Notes: generated from the sequence alone by a model not told the origin. 64,000 nucleotides of DNA from Nitrospirillum iridis (GCF_014205765.1 NZ_JACIIZ010000005.1:1-64000), one strand, 5' to 3'; positions 29,325 to 38,677 are shown, counted from the stretch's first letter. Numbers and translations: made by a program.

Positions 29325-31482
29325 ACGCTTCCCACACATGGCGAGCGGCAAGGCCGTCTTCCTCGCCGGTGTCATTGAGGGGGCCCAGCCCCCGAAACTG
29401 CGCCCGGTGCCGCAGTGGGCGCAGGAAGTGCGCATGGTGGGTGCCGAAAGCGGCAGCGTGTACGCCCGGGGCAAGGACGTGAAATGGACCAACGACCGGG
29501 CACCCCATTTGGTGGAGGTCATGGAATGCCTGTCCATGGCGGACCCCAGCACGGAAGTGACCTTCACCGGCAGCGCGCAGATCGCCAAGACGGAGGCGGG
29601 CCTAAACCTTGTCGGCCAGATCATCGATGAGGACCCCAGCCCCATCCTGATCCTCCTGCCCAGCCTGTCTGAACAACAGAAATACGTTCAGATCAAGCTT
29701 CAGACCACCATCGACGCGACGGCCGTCCTGCGGGAGAAGGTCAGGGCGAACAAGAGCCGGGACGCGGACAGCTCCACCCAAACCACGAAGCGCTTCAAGG
29801 GCGGTTATGCCGTCATCGCGACGGCCAGCAGTTCGAAAGCGCTGCAAATGGTCAGCTATCGCATCGTCATCGGGGAGGAAATCTCCGAATGGCCGGTGGA
29901 CGTCGGCGGCCGTGGCGACCCGCTGGACCAGGCTCTGGCCCGCACCGTCACGTATCAGGACACCATCGGGGCCAAGTGCTATTGGGTGGCCACGCCCGGC
30001 ATCAAGGGGCGGTGCCGCGTCACCGCCAAATACGAGGCTGGGGACCAGCGCCGCCGCTACGTCGAGTGCCCGCACTGCGGCGCGTTGCAGCGGTTGGAAA
30101 TGGAGAACATGCGGGCGCGCCGGTCCACTGCCCCTTACGGCGCCTACTTCATCTGCGCGTCGGGGAATGGCTGCGTTATCGAGGCGACCGACAAGGACAG
30201 CATTTTGCGCCGCGGGGTATGGCTGAAAACCTACCCGTCCAGCCCCACGGGGGATGATCCTGCGAACGACAATGGTGAGGATATTGGCGCCCCGGGCATC
30301 GTGGTGCTGCCCGCGCAGTTGTCCGCCTATCGCGGACGCTCATCCTGCGGACGCCAGCCGTCGTTCCATATCTGGCAGGCCTACGCCCTGAACGTCAGTT
30401 GGGACTCCGTCTGGGGTCGCCGCCTGAAAGCCGAGAAGGGCGACGACAGGGAAAAGAAGGCCTATTCGCAGCAGGTGCTGGGCGTGGCCTGGGAAGAAAA
30501 GGGGGACGCGCCGGACGCTGAAAAGCTGGCGGCCCTGGTCGAAGACTACCCCTTGCGCACCCTGCCCCCGGGCGCCCTGTTCTCCACGCTGTTCTGTGAC
30601 GTCCAAGGGTATGGGCTGAAATGGGATGCCTACGGCTGGGGGCGGGACTTCGAGTGCTGGCACGTCGACGGCGGCACCATTGAGGGCGACCCTACCCAGG
30701 ATGCGGTATGGGCGGAGCTGGCGAACGTCGTTCGCCGCCCCCTCATGGACAGCTTCGGTCAGCATTGGCCCTTGGACGCGGCGGGCGTGGACACCGGCTA
30801 CATCTCGCATCGGGTCTATCGCTTCGTGCGGGATCAAAAGCGGGCCGGCTTCGACAAGATGTTCGCCACCGATGGCCGGGGCGGAGAGAAGAACAGCGTC
30901 ATGCCGCCCCTTGGCAAGCCTAAAAAGGTCAAGATCACCTTCCAAGGCAAGACCATGGGCAGCACCCTGCTGTGGCCCGTGGGCACTTGGGGGCAGAAAT
31001 TGGAGCTTTACGGCGCCCTGAACCGCCGTTTGCGGGCCGCCAAGAGCCCCCTGGACCCCCAGGGCCAGCCCTGGAAGGGCTTGCCCCATTTCGGCACCTA
31101 CTGCGACCTGTCGTTTTTCCAGGAGTTGACGGCCGAAAGCCTGATCACCCACGAAAACGGGGATCGGGAGTGGAAGAAGCACCGCACCAACGATCGCTTG
31201 GACTGCTTCGTGGGTGCCCGCGCCCTGGCTGCCCATTTGGTCGATGAAATGAGCATGAATGAGGACAAATGGGACGCCCTGGCGGCGGCCCGCCGTCCCC
31301 GCGAGGTGCAGGGGGACCTGCTGAGCCTGCCGGTCCGCATCAAGGTGGCCGCATCACCATCCGTGCCGCCGCCAGGAGCCGACCAACCTCCCCCATCATC
31401 GTCCGCCCCACCCGCCGCCGTCTCTCAACCGACCAGGCGGCGCACAAGTCGTTCTTCCTCCTTCATGAACCGGGGGGCCTGA
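29305..31482 (+). CDS. Terminase large subunit (GpA family)
   Basis: 725 residues. The ATPase region has a Walker A variant (FTGSAQIAKTEAGLN, about 93-107) and Walker B (VIGEEISEWP). A zinc-like motif (VECPHCGALQRLE) and the GpA nuclease region follow, with Asp-containing segments (LFCDVQGYGLKWD, AAGVDTGYISHRVYRF). This is the lambda gpA type, which makes cohesive ends, so a cos mechanism is expected. Dispersed palindrome copy 6 lies inside the gene. The C-terminal 40 residues are Pro/Ser-rich. Confidence 0.93.
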   Translation: MSLALAERFPHMASGKAVFLAGVIEGAQPPKLRPVPQWAQEVRMVGAESGSVYARGKDVKWTNDRAPHLVEVMECLSMADPSTEVTFTGSAQIAKTEAGLNLVGQIIDEDPSPILILLPSLSEQQKYVQIKLQTTIDATAVLREKVRANKSRDADSSTQTTKRFKGGYAVIATASSSKALQMVSYRIVIGEEISEWPVDVGGRGDPLDQALARTVTYQDTIGAKCYWVATPGIKGRCRVTAKYEAGDQRRRYVECPHCGALQRLEMENMRARRSTAPYGAYFICASGNGCVIEATDKDSILRRGVWLKTYPSSPTGDDPANDNGEDIGAPGIVVLPAQLSAYRGRSSCGRQPSFHIWQAYALNVSWDSVWGRRLKAEKGDDREKKAYSQQVLGVAWEEKGDAPDAEKLAALVEDYPLRTLPPGALFSTLFCDVQGYGLKWDAYGWGRDFECWHVDGGTIEGDPTQDAVWAELANVVRRPLMDSFGQHWPLDAAGVDTGYISHRVYRFVRDQKRAGFDKMFATDGRGGEKNSVMPPLGKPKKVKITFQGKTMGSTLLWPVGTWGQKLELYGALNRRLRAAKSPLDPQGQPWKGLPHFGTYCDLSFFQELTAESLITHENGDREWKKHRTNDRLDCFVGARALAAHLVDEMSMNEDKWDALAAARRPREVQGDLLSLPVRIKVAASPSVPPPGADQPPPSSSAPPAAVSQPTRRRTSRSSSFMNRGA
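30720..30736. promoter_or_regulatory. Dispersed palindrome copy 6
   Basis: GGCGAACGTCGTTCGCC, perfect 17-bp palindrome inside the large terminase gene (codons ANVVR). Confidence 0.65.
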
Positions 31483-31483
31483 C

Positions 31484-31681
31484 ATGGCATTCACGAAAGA
31501 CGACGCGGACGCCATCCGGCGCCTGCGCAAGGGTGGCGTCGCCCGGGTCCGGCAAGGTGATGAGGACATCCTCTATCGGTCGGACGATGAACTGCGGCGG
31601 TTGCAGAAGGAGATGGAAGCCGAGGCGGCCCCTGCCCCGGCGGCCCGCACGGTACGGATCCGTGCGCGGAGCGGCTGGTGA
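31484..31681 (+). CDS. Head-tail joining protein W (GpW-like)
   Basis: 65 residues (MAFTKDDADAIRRLRKGGVA, then RQGDEDILYRSDDELRRLQK). Size, helix-strand-strand-helix pattern and position between the terminase and portal genes match lambda gpW, which sits under the portal ring. It overlaps the portal gene by 4 bp. Confidence 0.85.
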   Translation: MAFTKDDADAIRRLRKGGVARVRQGDEDILYRSDDELRRLQKEMEAEAAPAPAARTVRIRARSGW

Positions 31682-33219
31682 TGGCGCCTCCCATGCGCCT
31701 GCGCGCCCGGGTGAAGGGGACCGACATGTATGTCGACGCCACCTATCCCCAAGCCATGGCGAACACGCCCATGGGCGGCTCCGCCTCCGCCCCCTACCAG
31801 ACAGCGGGGCGCGGCCCCCGGTCGCGCGCTTGGCGCGCCCCCGGTATCGGGCCGAACGCGGCCTTGGATTATTCCGCCGGCACCCTGCGTCGTCAGACGC
31901 GGGAGCTGATGCGGCAAAACCCCACCGCCCGGACCATCCGCGACCGCCTCACCTCAAACGTCGTCGGCACCGGCATCGTCCCGGAAATCGCGGACGAAGC
32001 GGTCAAGGTGGCGTTCAATGCATGGACCGATGACTGCGCGCTGGATGGCACCCTGGATTTCTACGGCATCCAGGATCAGGCATTTGCCGCCGTGGTCGAG
32101 GCGGGTGAGGTGTTGGTTCGCTTCCGTCTGGTCGACAACGCCATACCCGGAACCGTGCCGCTCCGCCTCCAGGTGTTGGAAGCGGAGTATCTGACCACCG
32201 AAAGGAATGAGGATCTGGGGGGCGGCGCCTACATTCGCCAGGGCGTGGAGTTCAATGGCCAGGGCCAGCGGGTGGCCTACTGGCTATGGCCGACCCATCC
32301 CGAGGATTTGAGCCCCGGTACCTACAACTTTACCCCCACCCGTGTCCCCGCCTCGGAAATCATCCATCTGTTCCGCCCCGACCGGCCGGGGCAGATCCGG
32401 GGTATCACCTGGCTGGCATCGATCCTGGGGCTGTTGAAGGACATCGCCGAATACAACGATGCCGAAGTGGTGCGGAAAAAGGTGGCCGCCCTGTTCGTCG
32501 GCTTCGTCAAGCGACCCTTTCCCAAGGATGGGGTGGACAGTGACGACCTGGTCAAGATGTTCGGCGCCGCGGCCGCCGTCTCTGACGACAATGTCGGGAA
32601 TGTGGAAATGGAGCCCGGCTCCCTCCAGTTCCTGGACCCCGGTGAGGAAATCGAGTTCGCCGAACCGGCGGACGTCGGCAACCAGTATGCCGAATTCCTG
32701 AAACAGCAGTGGCAGTCCATCGCCGCCGCCATGGGCATCCTCTATGAGCAGCTGCGCGGCGACTATGCCAGCGGCAATGACCGTCTGTACCGCGCCGCGA
32801 TCAATGAATTCAAACGCCGCATCCGCCAGCTGCAGCACCACTTGATGGTGTTTCAGCTATGCCGCCCGGTGTGGAACCGGTGGGTGCTGGTGGCCAAGCT
32901 GGTGGGCGTCATTCCGGCCGACTACGTCGGTTCCGCCGTGCCCTGGCTGCCCGAGGAATGGCCCTACATCAACCCCTTGCAGGACGTTCAGGCGACCCTG
33001 GCGGAAATCCGGGGTGGCATCAACAGCCGCACCCGCGCCGCCGCCGCCCGGCGCAGCAGCGCTGCCGAAATCGACGCGGAAAACGCCCGGGATCAGACCC
33101 GCGCGGCGGGCATGGGGCTGGTTTATGACGCCAATGCCCGCCAGGTCGACAACCGGGGCCAGATGCAGCCCGAGGCCGCCCCCGAGGTGGATGATCCCGA
33201 ACCCGAGGACAAGCCATGA
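31678..33219 (+). CDS. Portal protein (lambda gpB family)
   Basis: 513 residues. Starts at the ATGATG overlap with W. LDYSAGTLRRQTRELMRQNP and ARTIRDRLTSNVVGTGIVPE are typical of lambda-type portals, as are RVPASEIIHLFRPDRPGQIR and GILYEQLRGDYASGNDRLYR. It forms the dodecameric DNA gate and nucleates the procapsid. The acidic C-terminus (PEVDDPEPEDKP) overlaps the protease gene by 4 bp. Confidence 0.94.
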   Translation: MMAPPMRLRARVKGTDMYVDATYPQAMANTPMGGSASAPYQTAGRGPRSRAWRAPGIGPNAALDYSAGTLRRQTRELMRQNPTARTIRDRLTSNVVGTGIVPEIADEAVKVAFNAWTDDCALDGTLDFYGIQDQAFAAVVEAGEVLVRFRLVDNAIPGTVPLRLQVLEAEYLTTERNEDLGGGAYIRQGVEFNGQGQRVAYWLWPTHPEDLSPGTYNFTPTRVPASEIIHLFRPDRPGQIRGITWLASILGLLKDIAEYNDAEVVRKKVAALFVGFVKRPFPKDGVDSDDLVKMFGAAAAVSDDNVGNVEMEPGSLQFLDPGEEIEFAEPADVGNQYAEFLKQQWQSIAAAMGILYEQLRGDYASGNDRLYRAAINEFKRRIRQLQHHLMVFQLCRPVWNRWVLVAKLVGVIPADYVGSAVPWLPEEWPYINPLQDVQATLAEIRGGINSRTRAAAARRSSAAEIDAENARDQTRAAGMGLVYDANARQVDNRGQMQPEAAPEVDDPEPEDKP

Positions 33220-34772
33220 GTGCCTTGAGCTTCCGCCTTGCGGAATACATCTCCGGCCTGACCCTGTGCATGGAGCCTGGTCGCGCCCGCGCCGCGCTGC
33301 TGGTGCTGGCGCCCCGCCTGGGTATGTCCGTTCGCACCGACAGCGCCCCGGCGGAAGATGGCGCCACCCTTGCGGCGCAGGCCAGAAGCGCCCGGGAAGC
33401 GTCATTGACCCTGGCGGGGGCGGTCGAGACGGTTGAGGTGGGTGACGGGCTGGGCGAATATGCCCTGACGGAGGATGGCATGGCCATCGTCTCCATCGCC
33501 GGTACCCTCGTTTCCCGTTTCGGCTTCCTGGACGCGGCTTGCGGCCTGACCAGCTATGAGAGCCTGAACGCCACGGCGGACGCACTGGCGCAAGATCCCC
33601 GTGTCGGCGGCGTCATGCTGGACGTGAACAGCGGCGGCGGTGTCGCCAATGGCATGCTGGACACCGCAGACGCGTTCCGCGCCCTGGACGGTATAAAGCC
33701 CGTGTTTGGGTATGCGAATTCCGTCGCCGGATCGGCCGCCTACGGCTTGATCGCGTCGGGTTCCCGGGTGTTTCTGCCCCGCATGGCCCTGGTGGGCAGC
33801 ATCGGGGCGATGACCGTCCATATCGACCAAAGCGCTGCGGATGCGGCGCGCGGCCTGGCCTATACCGCTTTGTTCGCCGGAGATTACAAGGTGGATGGGT
33901 GGGATCACGCGCCCCTTGCCGATGATGCGCGCGTCCGGATCATGGCGCGCATCACCTCCGTCCGCGATCAATTCGCGCAAAGCGTGGCCACCCATCGCGG
34001 ACTGTCGTTGGAAGCGGTGCTGGACACCAAGGCCGGCGTGCTTCTCGACCACGACGCCGTTTCCAGCGGTCTGGCGGACGACGTCCTTGTGTTCGCGGAT
34101 GCCATGGATGCCTTGCGCCAAGAGGTTCGCGCCCGCGCCACCAACCGAACCACCGTGCCGTCCGCTGGCGGCCAAGCCCCCGCGAACGCCGTTCGCCCCA
34201 GAGACAAGGAGATCATCATGGGCCTGCCGAAGACCCGCGCGCCTGGCAAGGGCGTCCGCCCCATCAAGACGGAAACTGCTGTCGAGCCCCCGGAGGACAA
34301 TCCGGCTGAGGATGAGGCCACGCCCGGTGGCGCGGACGGGGACGAAACCGAAGGCGCCGATGGCGAAGGTGAGGACGGGGATGAGGGTGCCGCCGAAAAG
34401 GTGACGGCGGCCCGTACCGAGGCCGCCGAAATTGTCGCCGCTTGCGTCCAGGCCGGTGCACCCCAGTTGGCGGCGGGCTTCATCAGCGCCGGCACGCCCT
34501 TGACCACGGTCAAGGCCAAGCTGGACACCGCGTCCAGCATCCGGGCCCTGGTGGCGGACGCCGCCAAGGCCTCGCCCAACATCAGGGCGGACGCCGCGGA
34601 GGCCCTGATCGGGGCCGGTGCCACCCTGGCGGAAGCGCGCAAGTCCATCCTGGACGCGATGCTGACGGGCCAGGCCCCCGCCATCCGCTCCGCCGCGCCG
34701 GATCCAGTCAAGAAAGTGGGCGCCGCCATCGACGTTGCGGCCATTTATGCCCGCGCCAATCGCCTGAAATAA
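33216..34772 (+). CDS. Capsid maturation protease, S49/SppA-like, with scaffold tail (lambda gpC-like)
   Basis: 518 residues. Residues 80-300 are an S49 signal-peptide-peptidase-like domain: DVNSGGGVANGM, catalytic Ser in YANSVAGSAAYGLIA, and Lys in FAGDYKVDGW, as in the SppA Ser-Lys dyad. Residues about 335-518 are an acidic, helical scaffold (DEATPGGADGDETEGADGEG, then AAEKVTAARTEAAEIVAACV). As in lambda, an internal start yields a separate scaffold (see 34218). It matures the procapsid. Confidence 0.92.
   Translation: MSALSFRLAEYISGLTLCMEPGRARAALLVLAPRLGMSVRTDSAPAEDGATLAAQARSAREASLTLAGAVETVEVGDGLGEYALTEDGMAIVSIAGTLVSRFGFLDAACGLTSYESLNATADALAQDPRVGGVMLDVNSGGGVANGMLDTADAFRALDGIKPVFGYANSVAGSAAYGLIASGSRVFLPRMALVGSIGAMTVHIDQSAADAARGLAYTALFAGDYKVDGWDHAPLADDARVRIMARITSVRDQFAQSVATHRGLSLEAVLDTKAGVLLDHDAVSSGLADDVLVFADAMDALRQEVRARATNRTTVPSAGGQAPANAVRPRDKEIIMGLPKTRAPGKGVRPIKTETAVEPPEDNPAEDEATPGGADGDETEGADGEGEDGDEGAAEKVTAARTEAAEIVAACVQAGAPQLAAGFISAGTPLTTVKAKLDTASSIRALVADAAKASPNIRADAAEALIGAGATLAEARKSILDAMLTGQAPAIRSAAPDPVKKVGAAIDVAAIYARANRLK
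34182..34196. promoter_or_regulatory. Dispersed palindrome copy 7
   Basis: GCGAACGCCGTTCGC, perfect 15-bp palindrome, ending 21 bp before the internal scaffold start at 34218. Confidence 0.7.
34218..34772 (+). CDS. Nested scaffold protein (lambda Nu3-like), in-frame internal start
   Basis: 184 residues if translation starts at ATG 34218 (MGLPKTRAPGKGVRPIKTET). AAGGAG stands 6 bases upstream, a better ribosome site than most in this operon although it lies inside the protease gene. Lambda Nu3 is made in the same way from within C. The acidic helical composition suits a scaffold that is removed from the procapsid. Confidence 0.72.
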   Translation: MGLPKTRAPGKGVRPIKTETAVEPPEDNPAEDEATPGGADGDETEGADGEGEDGDEGAAEKVTAARTEAAEIVAACVQAGAPQLAAGFISAGTPLTTVKAKLDTASSIRALVADAAKASPNIRADAAEALIGAGATLAEARKSILDAMLTGQAPAIRSAAPDPVKKVGAAIDVAAIYARANRLK

Positions 34773-34805
34773 CCGCTTGCCACCCTAGAAACGGAGTACG
34801 CCCTT

Positions 34806-35183
34806 ATGCCCACCGTGTTCACCGAAGGCATGCACCCCGGGGAATTCCTGGTGTCCGAAGCCAATGGCCGCCTGTCGCGCGACGTCGTGACGTTGGCGCA
34901 AACATCCATCACCTACCAGTCCGGCTCCGTACTGGCGTGGGCCACCGATATCTCGAAATGGGTGCATTACGCCGAAAGCGGCACGCACGGGACCGATACC
35001 GCCGGGGCCATCAACTATGCCCGGGTCGATGCCTCAGGCGGCGACAAACAGGCGACGGTTATCGCGCGACTGGCGGAAGTGAACGGCGCACAGCTCAGCT
35101 TCCTGCCCGGCACCACCACCAATGGCAAGGCGGCGGCGGCGGTTGACCTGATCGCCGCGCCCCATCTCATCGCCGTTCGCTAA
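34806..35183 (+). CDS. Head decoration protein (gpD-like)
   Basis: 125 residues. GEFLVSEANGRLSRDVVTLA and SYQ-like TYQSGSVLAWAT followed by GINY-like GAINYARVDASGGDKQATVI are the standard pattern of the lambda gpD/HDPD family; the terminal AAPHLIAVR is also typical. Trimers stabilise the expanded capsid. It is preceded by CGGAG and lies between the protease and major capsid genes as in lambda. Confidence 0.93.
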   Translation: MPTVFTEGMHPGEFLVSEANGRLSRDVVTLAQTSITYQSGSVLAWATDISKWVHYAESGTHGTDTAGAINYARVDASGGDKQATVIARLAEVNGAQLSFLPGTTTNGKAAAAVDLIAAPHLIAVR

Positions 35184-35242
35184 ACCTACGCGCATTCATG
35201 CCCCTCGCCGGGGCTTGGCGCCAACCCCTGAGGGAGCTTCCC

Positions 35243-36298
35243 ATGCCCGATTTGACCATGGACATCTTCAACGGTGACGCGTTTTCCAACGTGACCATGA
35301 CCAACTACGTCAACACCAACGTGCCCTTTCAGCCTTCCTTCCTGGGCTCCCTGGGTATGTTCAACGCCGAAGGGGTCTACTCAACCCAGGTCGCCTTCGA
35401 TGATGAGGATGGCGCCCTGACGCTGATCAGTGCCACGGAACGTGGCGGCCCGGCCGAACAGTCGCAGAACACGAAGGGCACCCTTCGTGTGCTAAGCACG
35501 GTACGTCTGGCCCGTGAGGCGGTGATCAAAGCGGATGAGGTGGCGGGCGTGCGCGTCCTGGGCACCGCCGGACAGCTTCAGACGGCGGAGCGCCTTGTGT
35601 ACAAGCGCGTCGAAGGCCCCGTGGGGCTGCGCGCGGCGTTGGAGTACACCAAGGAATATCATCGCCTGGGTGCCATCGACGGTATCGTTTATGACGCGAA
35701 CGGCACCAAGGTGTTGTGGGACTACTTCGTCCATTACGGCGTGGCGCGTCCTGCGGCAGTCAACTTCGCTTTCAGTTCCTATACTGGCGAAGATCGCGCC
35801 TTCGGCAAGGCGTGCACCGCCCTGCGCCGCCTGGCCACGAAAGCACTGAACGGCTTCCCTCTGACGGCGGCCATGCCTATCGCGCTATGCGGCGACGGCT
35901 TCTATGACGACGCCTGGAGCAACAAGGAAACCGCAAAGGCGGCGCAGGTGGCGGCCACGGGCAATCTACAGGCCCCGGAATTGATTAGCAGGAACGAAGC
36001 CTTCGACAGTTTCAAGTACGGCGGCATTGTCTGGGTGAACTATCGCGGTAGCGATGACGGCAAGGTGGCAATTCCGACCGACGAAGCGCGCTTCTTCTAT
36101 GCTGGGGTTCCTGGCCTGTTCAATGAGTACAACGCCCCGGCCGACACTTGGGATTTCGTGAATACCGAAGGCTTGCCCGTCTACATGCTTCAGCGTCCGG
36201 AAAATCAGACGTCCAGCCGCAGGACCTTTGAAGTCCAGGCCAATCCCCTGCAACTCTGCCTGCGCCCGCTGCACATGCGCCGTCTGACCAAGAGCTGA
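35243..36298 (+). CDS. Major capsid protein (lambda gpE family)
   Basis: 351 residues from ATG 35243 (MPDLTMDIFNGDAFSNVTMT), preceded by GAGGGAG; upstream in-frame codons are leader. MDIFNGDAFSNVTMT, PAEQSQNTKGTLRVLSTVRL and the C-terminal QANPLQLCLRPLHMRRLTKS are typical of the E family. HK97-fold subunit of the icosahedral head. A 12-bp GC-rich hairpin follows the gene. Confidence 0.95.
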   Translation: MPDLTMDIFNGDAFSNVTMTNYVNTNVPFQPSFLGSLGMFNAEGVYSTQVAFDDEDGALTLISATERGGPAEQSQNTKGTLRVLSTVRLAREAVIKADEVAGVRVLGTAGQLQTAERLVYKRVEGPVGLRAALEYTKEYHRLGAIDGIVYDANGTKVLWDYFVHYGVARPAAVNFAFSSYTGEDRAFGKACTALRRLATKALNGFPLTAAMPIALCGDGFYDDAWSNKETAKAAQVAATGNLQAPELISRNEAFDSFKYGGIVWVNYRGSDDGKVAIPTDEARFFYAGVPGLFNEYNAPADTWDFVNTEGLPVYMLQRPENQTSSRRTFEVQANPLQLCLRPLHMRRLTKS

Positions 36299-36324
36299 CC
36301 CCGCCCCCTGCCTTACTGCCCCCA

Positions 36325-36365
36325 CCGAAGGCCCCGAACCGCTCCCCAGCGGCCGGGGCCTTCGG
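36325..36365 (+). terminator. Hairpin after the major capsid gene
   Basis: CCGAAGGCCCCG (36325-36336) pairs perfectly with CGGGGCCTTCGG (36354-36365). No T-tract follows, so it may be an mRNA-stability or weak termination element. Confidence 0.55.
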
Positions 36366-36400
36366 CTATCTGCCCTTTGCTTACCATCCGGTGATCGCCC

Positions 36401-36718
36401 ATGCCCGACGTCTTCGACATTGCCCTGGGCAGCCTGTACGCGGACCCGAACCTGGGTTATGGCGGCGTCTACACCCCCGATGGCGGTGCGCCCCAGGCCG
36501 TGCGGGTGCTGTGGGCTCAGCCGGACAAGGATTACTCGTTCCCCAACGGCGGCGGCGTCACCGCCAGGGCCACCGTCGCCCGCATCCGCGTTGCCGAGCT
36601 GGCCGCTGCCGCCAAGGGCGATGTCCTGGTGGTCGACGGCGCATCCTATCTGGTCGAAAAGCCGACCCGCCCCACCAAACGGCGGCGGGAATGGTACTTG
36701 GAACTGTCGCCGCTATGA
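36401..36718 (+). CDS. Head-tail connector / head completion protein
   Basis: 105 residues (MPDVFDIALGSLYADPNLGY). Beta-rich with a C-terminal GDVLVVDGASYLVEKPTRP and REWYLELSPL, the pattern of gpFII-like and related head-tail joining proteins in this position. It seals the portal after packaging and gives the tail a docking surface. It overlaps the next gene by 4 bp. Confidence 0.72.
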   Translation: MPDVFDIALGSLYADPNLGYGGVYTPDGGAPQAVRVLWAQPDKDYSFPNGGGVTARATVARIRVAELAAAAKGDVLVVDGASYLVEKPTRPTKRRREWYLELSPL

Positions 36719-37236
36719 CCGATCCGTCGCCCCGCCTCACCGTCCGGGAACAGCTTATCCGCTACGTGCTGGGGCATCTGCTGCCCAGGGTGCTGCCCGA
36801 AAACATGGCGGACACCATCAAGATTTATCGCGCCCGTGCCGACACCATCCTGGAAAGCGATCTGAGTGACGGCGCGACCGGCGCGCCTGATGATGCCGCC
36901 GCCCTGAACCTGGTGGTGTTGAAGGGCCCGCCCTCCGAACAGGTGTCCGCCGCCGTCCAGCGCAATCACCTGGTGCTGTCCGTCCTGGCGACGGTCCGCC
37001 GCAAGGGAAAATCGGCTGATGCCGATGTGGACGCCGCACTGGCGGACCTGGGCCCCGCTATACAGCAGGAATTCGAGCGTGACCCCACCCTGGGTGACCT
37101 GGCCGTCGACACGGTGGAGGTGGAGGTGGACCAGGACCCGCCCATCACCGGTGCCGCCCGCGTGGCACAGGTCTTCGTGACCGTCCAAGTGGAGTATTGG
37201 ACCCGGCCGGGTGACCAATACGCCCTCGCCCCCTGA
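36715..37236 (+). CDS. Tail terminator / minor tail protein (position of gpZ-gpU)
   Basis: 173 residues from ATG 36715. REQLIRYVLGHLLPRVLPEN, then LVVLKGPPSEQVSAAVQRNH, and a beta-rich end (VDTVEVEVDQDP, AQVFVTVQVEYWTRPGDQYA) resemble tail-completion proteins of siphophages. It lies between the head-tail connector and the tail tube gene. The exact family is uncertain. Confidence 0.6.
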   Translation: MTDPSPRLTVREQLIRYVLGHLLPRVLPENMADTIKIYRARADTILESDLSDGATGAPDDAAALNLVVLKGPPSEQVSAAVQRNHLVLSVLATVRRKGKSADADVDAALADLGPAIQQEFERDPTLGDLAVDTVEVEVDQDPPITGAARVAQVFVTVQVEYWTRPGDQYALAP

Positions 37237-37262
37237 CCCGGCGCCCCACCGGAGCATCCCCT

Positions 37263-37481
37263 ATGACAGCCCCAGACCAGTCCCCCGCCCTTCCGGCGGG
37301 CCGGGACGCCGCGACCTATTACCTGGACGGCGACGGCTATTCCGCCACCCCGCCGGTTGCCCCCGACCCTGGCCCCGCCATCCCCACCGCCCCGAACGCC
37401 GTTCGCGACACCACCCCGCCCCCGGATGCCCCGGCGGCCCCGCCCGCCGATGACACGGCCGGCGGCAGCACGAAGGAGTAA
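37263..37481 (+). CDS. Small Pro/Ala-rich phage protein
   Basis: 72 residues, low complexity (PPVAPDPGPAIPTAPNAVRD). Its stop overlaps the AAGGAG ribosome site of the tail tube gene, so translation may couple the two. It is likely disordered. Copy 8 of the dispersed palindrome lies in its middle. It may be a leader rather than a functional protein. Confidence 0.45.
   Translation: MTAPDQSPALPAGRDAATYYLDGDGYSATPPVAPDPGPAIPTAPNAVRDTTPPPDAPAAPPADDTAGGSTKE
37393..37405. promoter_or_regulatory. Dispersed palindrome copy 8
   Basis: CGAACGCCGTTCG, perfect 13-bp palindrome about 83 bp before the tail tube start. Confidence 0.65.
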
Positions 37482-37487
37482 CCCCCC

Positions 37488-38657
37488 ATGGCCCTTGTTA
37501 TGCGTGCCCGCAATTCCGTCGTCCTGGCGAAGGTGGAAACCACCGCCGGCACCGATGCCGCCCCCGTGGCCGGCACGGATGAGGTGCTGGTGGAAAACCT
37601 GTCCATCAGCTTCAACGCCAACAACATCCAAACCCATGAGGTCACCGGCGGGCTGGACAGCCTGGACGATATCGTGGGCGGCCTGAACGGCCAGATCAGC
37701 TTTGACGTCTATCTGAAGGGCAGCGGCACTCCCGGCACCGCGCCTGAGTTCGGCAAGTTGCTCAAGGCCTGTCAGTTCAGTGAAATCGTCACCGCCGCCG
37801 CCGTGGGCGCCCCCACCGCCATCAGCGCCGGCACCACCACCACGGCCACGCTCGCGGCGCCCTTCGCCGCGACGGCGCAGCTGTACCGCTACATGCCCCT
37901 GATGATCAGCGGCGCCCCGTCCAGCGCCCTGTCCTTCATCAGCGACTACACCGTGGGCCGTGTCGCGACCCTGACGGACACCTTGGGCGCGGCCCTGACA
38001 ACGTCCGCCCTGGTCCAGGTGCCGGTCAACGTCCTCTACCTGCCGTCCAGCGGCGCGCAGACCTACCTGACGCAATACGTCTACATGGACCAGCTGCTGT
38101 GGAAATTCGTCGGCTGCTGCGGCACCGTGAAATTCGATTTCAGCAGCGGCCAGGCGGTGAAGATGTCCTTCACCTTCTCCGGCCTGTTCGTCAGCAAGAC
38201 GACGGCGTCCGCCCCGGCCGCCGCCAACCTGAACTATCAGACCACCCGTCCGGTGTCGTGGCGTGGCGGCGTGGGTGGCGCCTTCACCCTGGGGTCCAAC
38301 CTCATCTCCGGCAAACAGATGACGCTGGACGTGGGCAACACCGTGGTCTTCCCCGACGATCCCAACGCGCAGGACGGCTACGGCATCCCCATCATCACTG
38401 AACGCCGCACCACCGGCCAGCTGAACGTCAACGAGGCGCTGATCGCCACCCGCGACCTGATGACCGATTTCCGGGCAGGCACCAAGCGCAGCCTGCACGC
38501 CCGCGGCGGCACGGTGGCGGGCAACCGCTGGGCCTGCACCATGGGCGCCAACCAAATCCTGAGTGATCAGCCCAGCAACGACAGCGGCAAGCTGATGGCC
38601 CAAAACCAGTTCAAAACGGCCATCGCCGATGGTGGCATGGGCCTCTGTTTCTACTGA
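37488..38657 (+). CDS. Major tail (tube) protein
   Basis: 389 residues, start 7 bp after AAGGAG. Opening MALVMRARNSVVLAKVETTA GTDA is the common start of siphophage tail tube proteins of this type; DEVLVENLSISFNANNI and GGLNGQISFDVYLKGSGT belong to the conserved beta core. VKMSFTFSGLFV and the C-terminal half form a second beta domain, so it is longer than lambda gpV. It polymerises around the tape measure. A strong terminator follows. Confidence 0.9.
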   Translation: MALVMRARNSVVLAKVETTAGTDAAPVAGTDEVLVENLSISFNANNIQTHEVTGGLDSLDDIVGGLNGQISFDVYLKGSGTPGTAPEFGKLLKACQFSEIVTAAAVGAPTAISAGTTTTATLAAPFAATAQLYRYMPLMISGAPSSALSFISDYTVGRVATLTDTLGAALTTSALVQVPVNVLYLPSSGAQTYLTQYVYMDQLLWKFVGCCGTVKFDFSSGQAVKMSFTFSGLFVSKTTASAPAAANLNYQTTRPVSWRGGVGGAFTLGSNLISGKQMTLDVGNTVVFPDDPNAQDGYGIPIITERRTTGQLNVNEALIATRDLMTDFRAGTKRSLHARGGTVAGNRWACTMGANQILSDQPSNDSGKLMAQNQFKTAIADGGMGLCFY

Positions 38658-38677
38658 CCCCGGCTCAGGGCCGCCGG

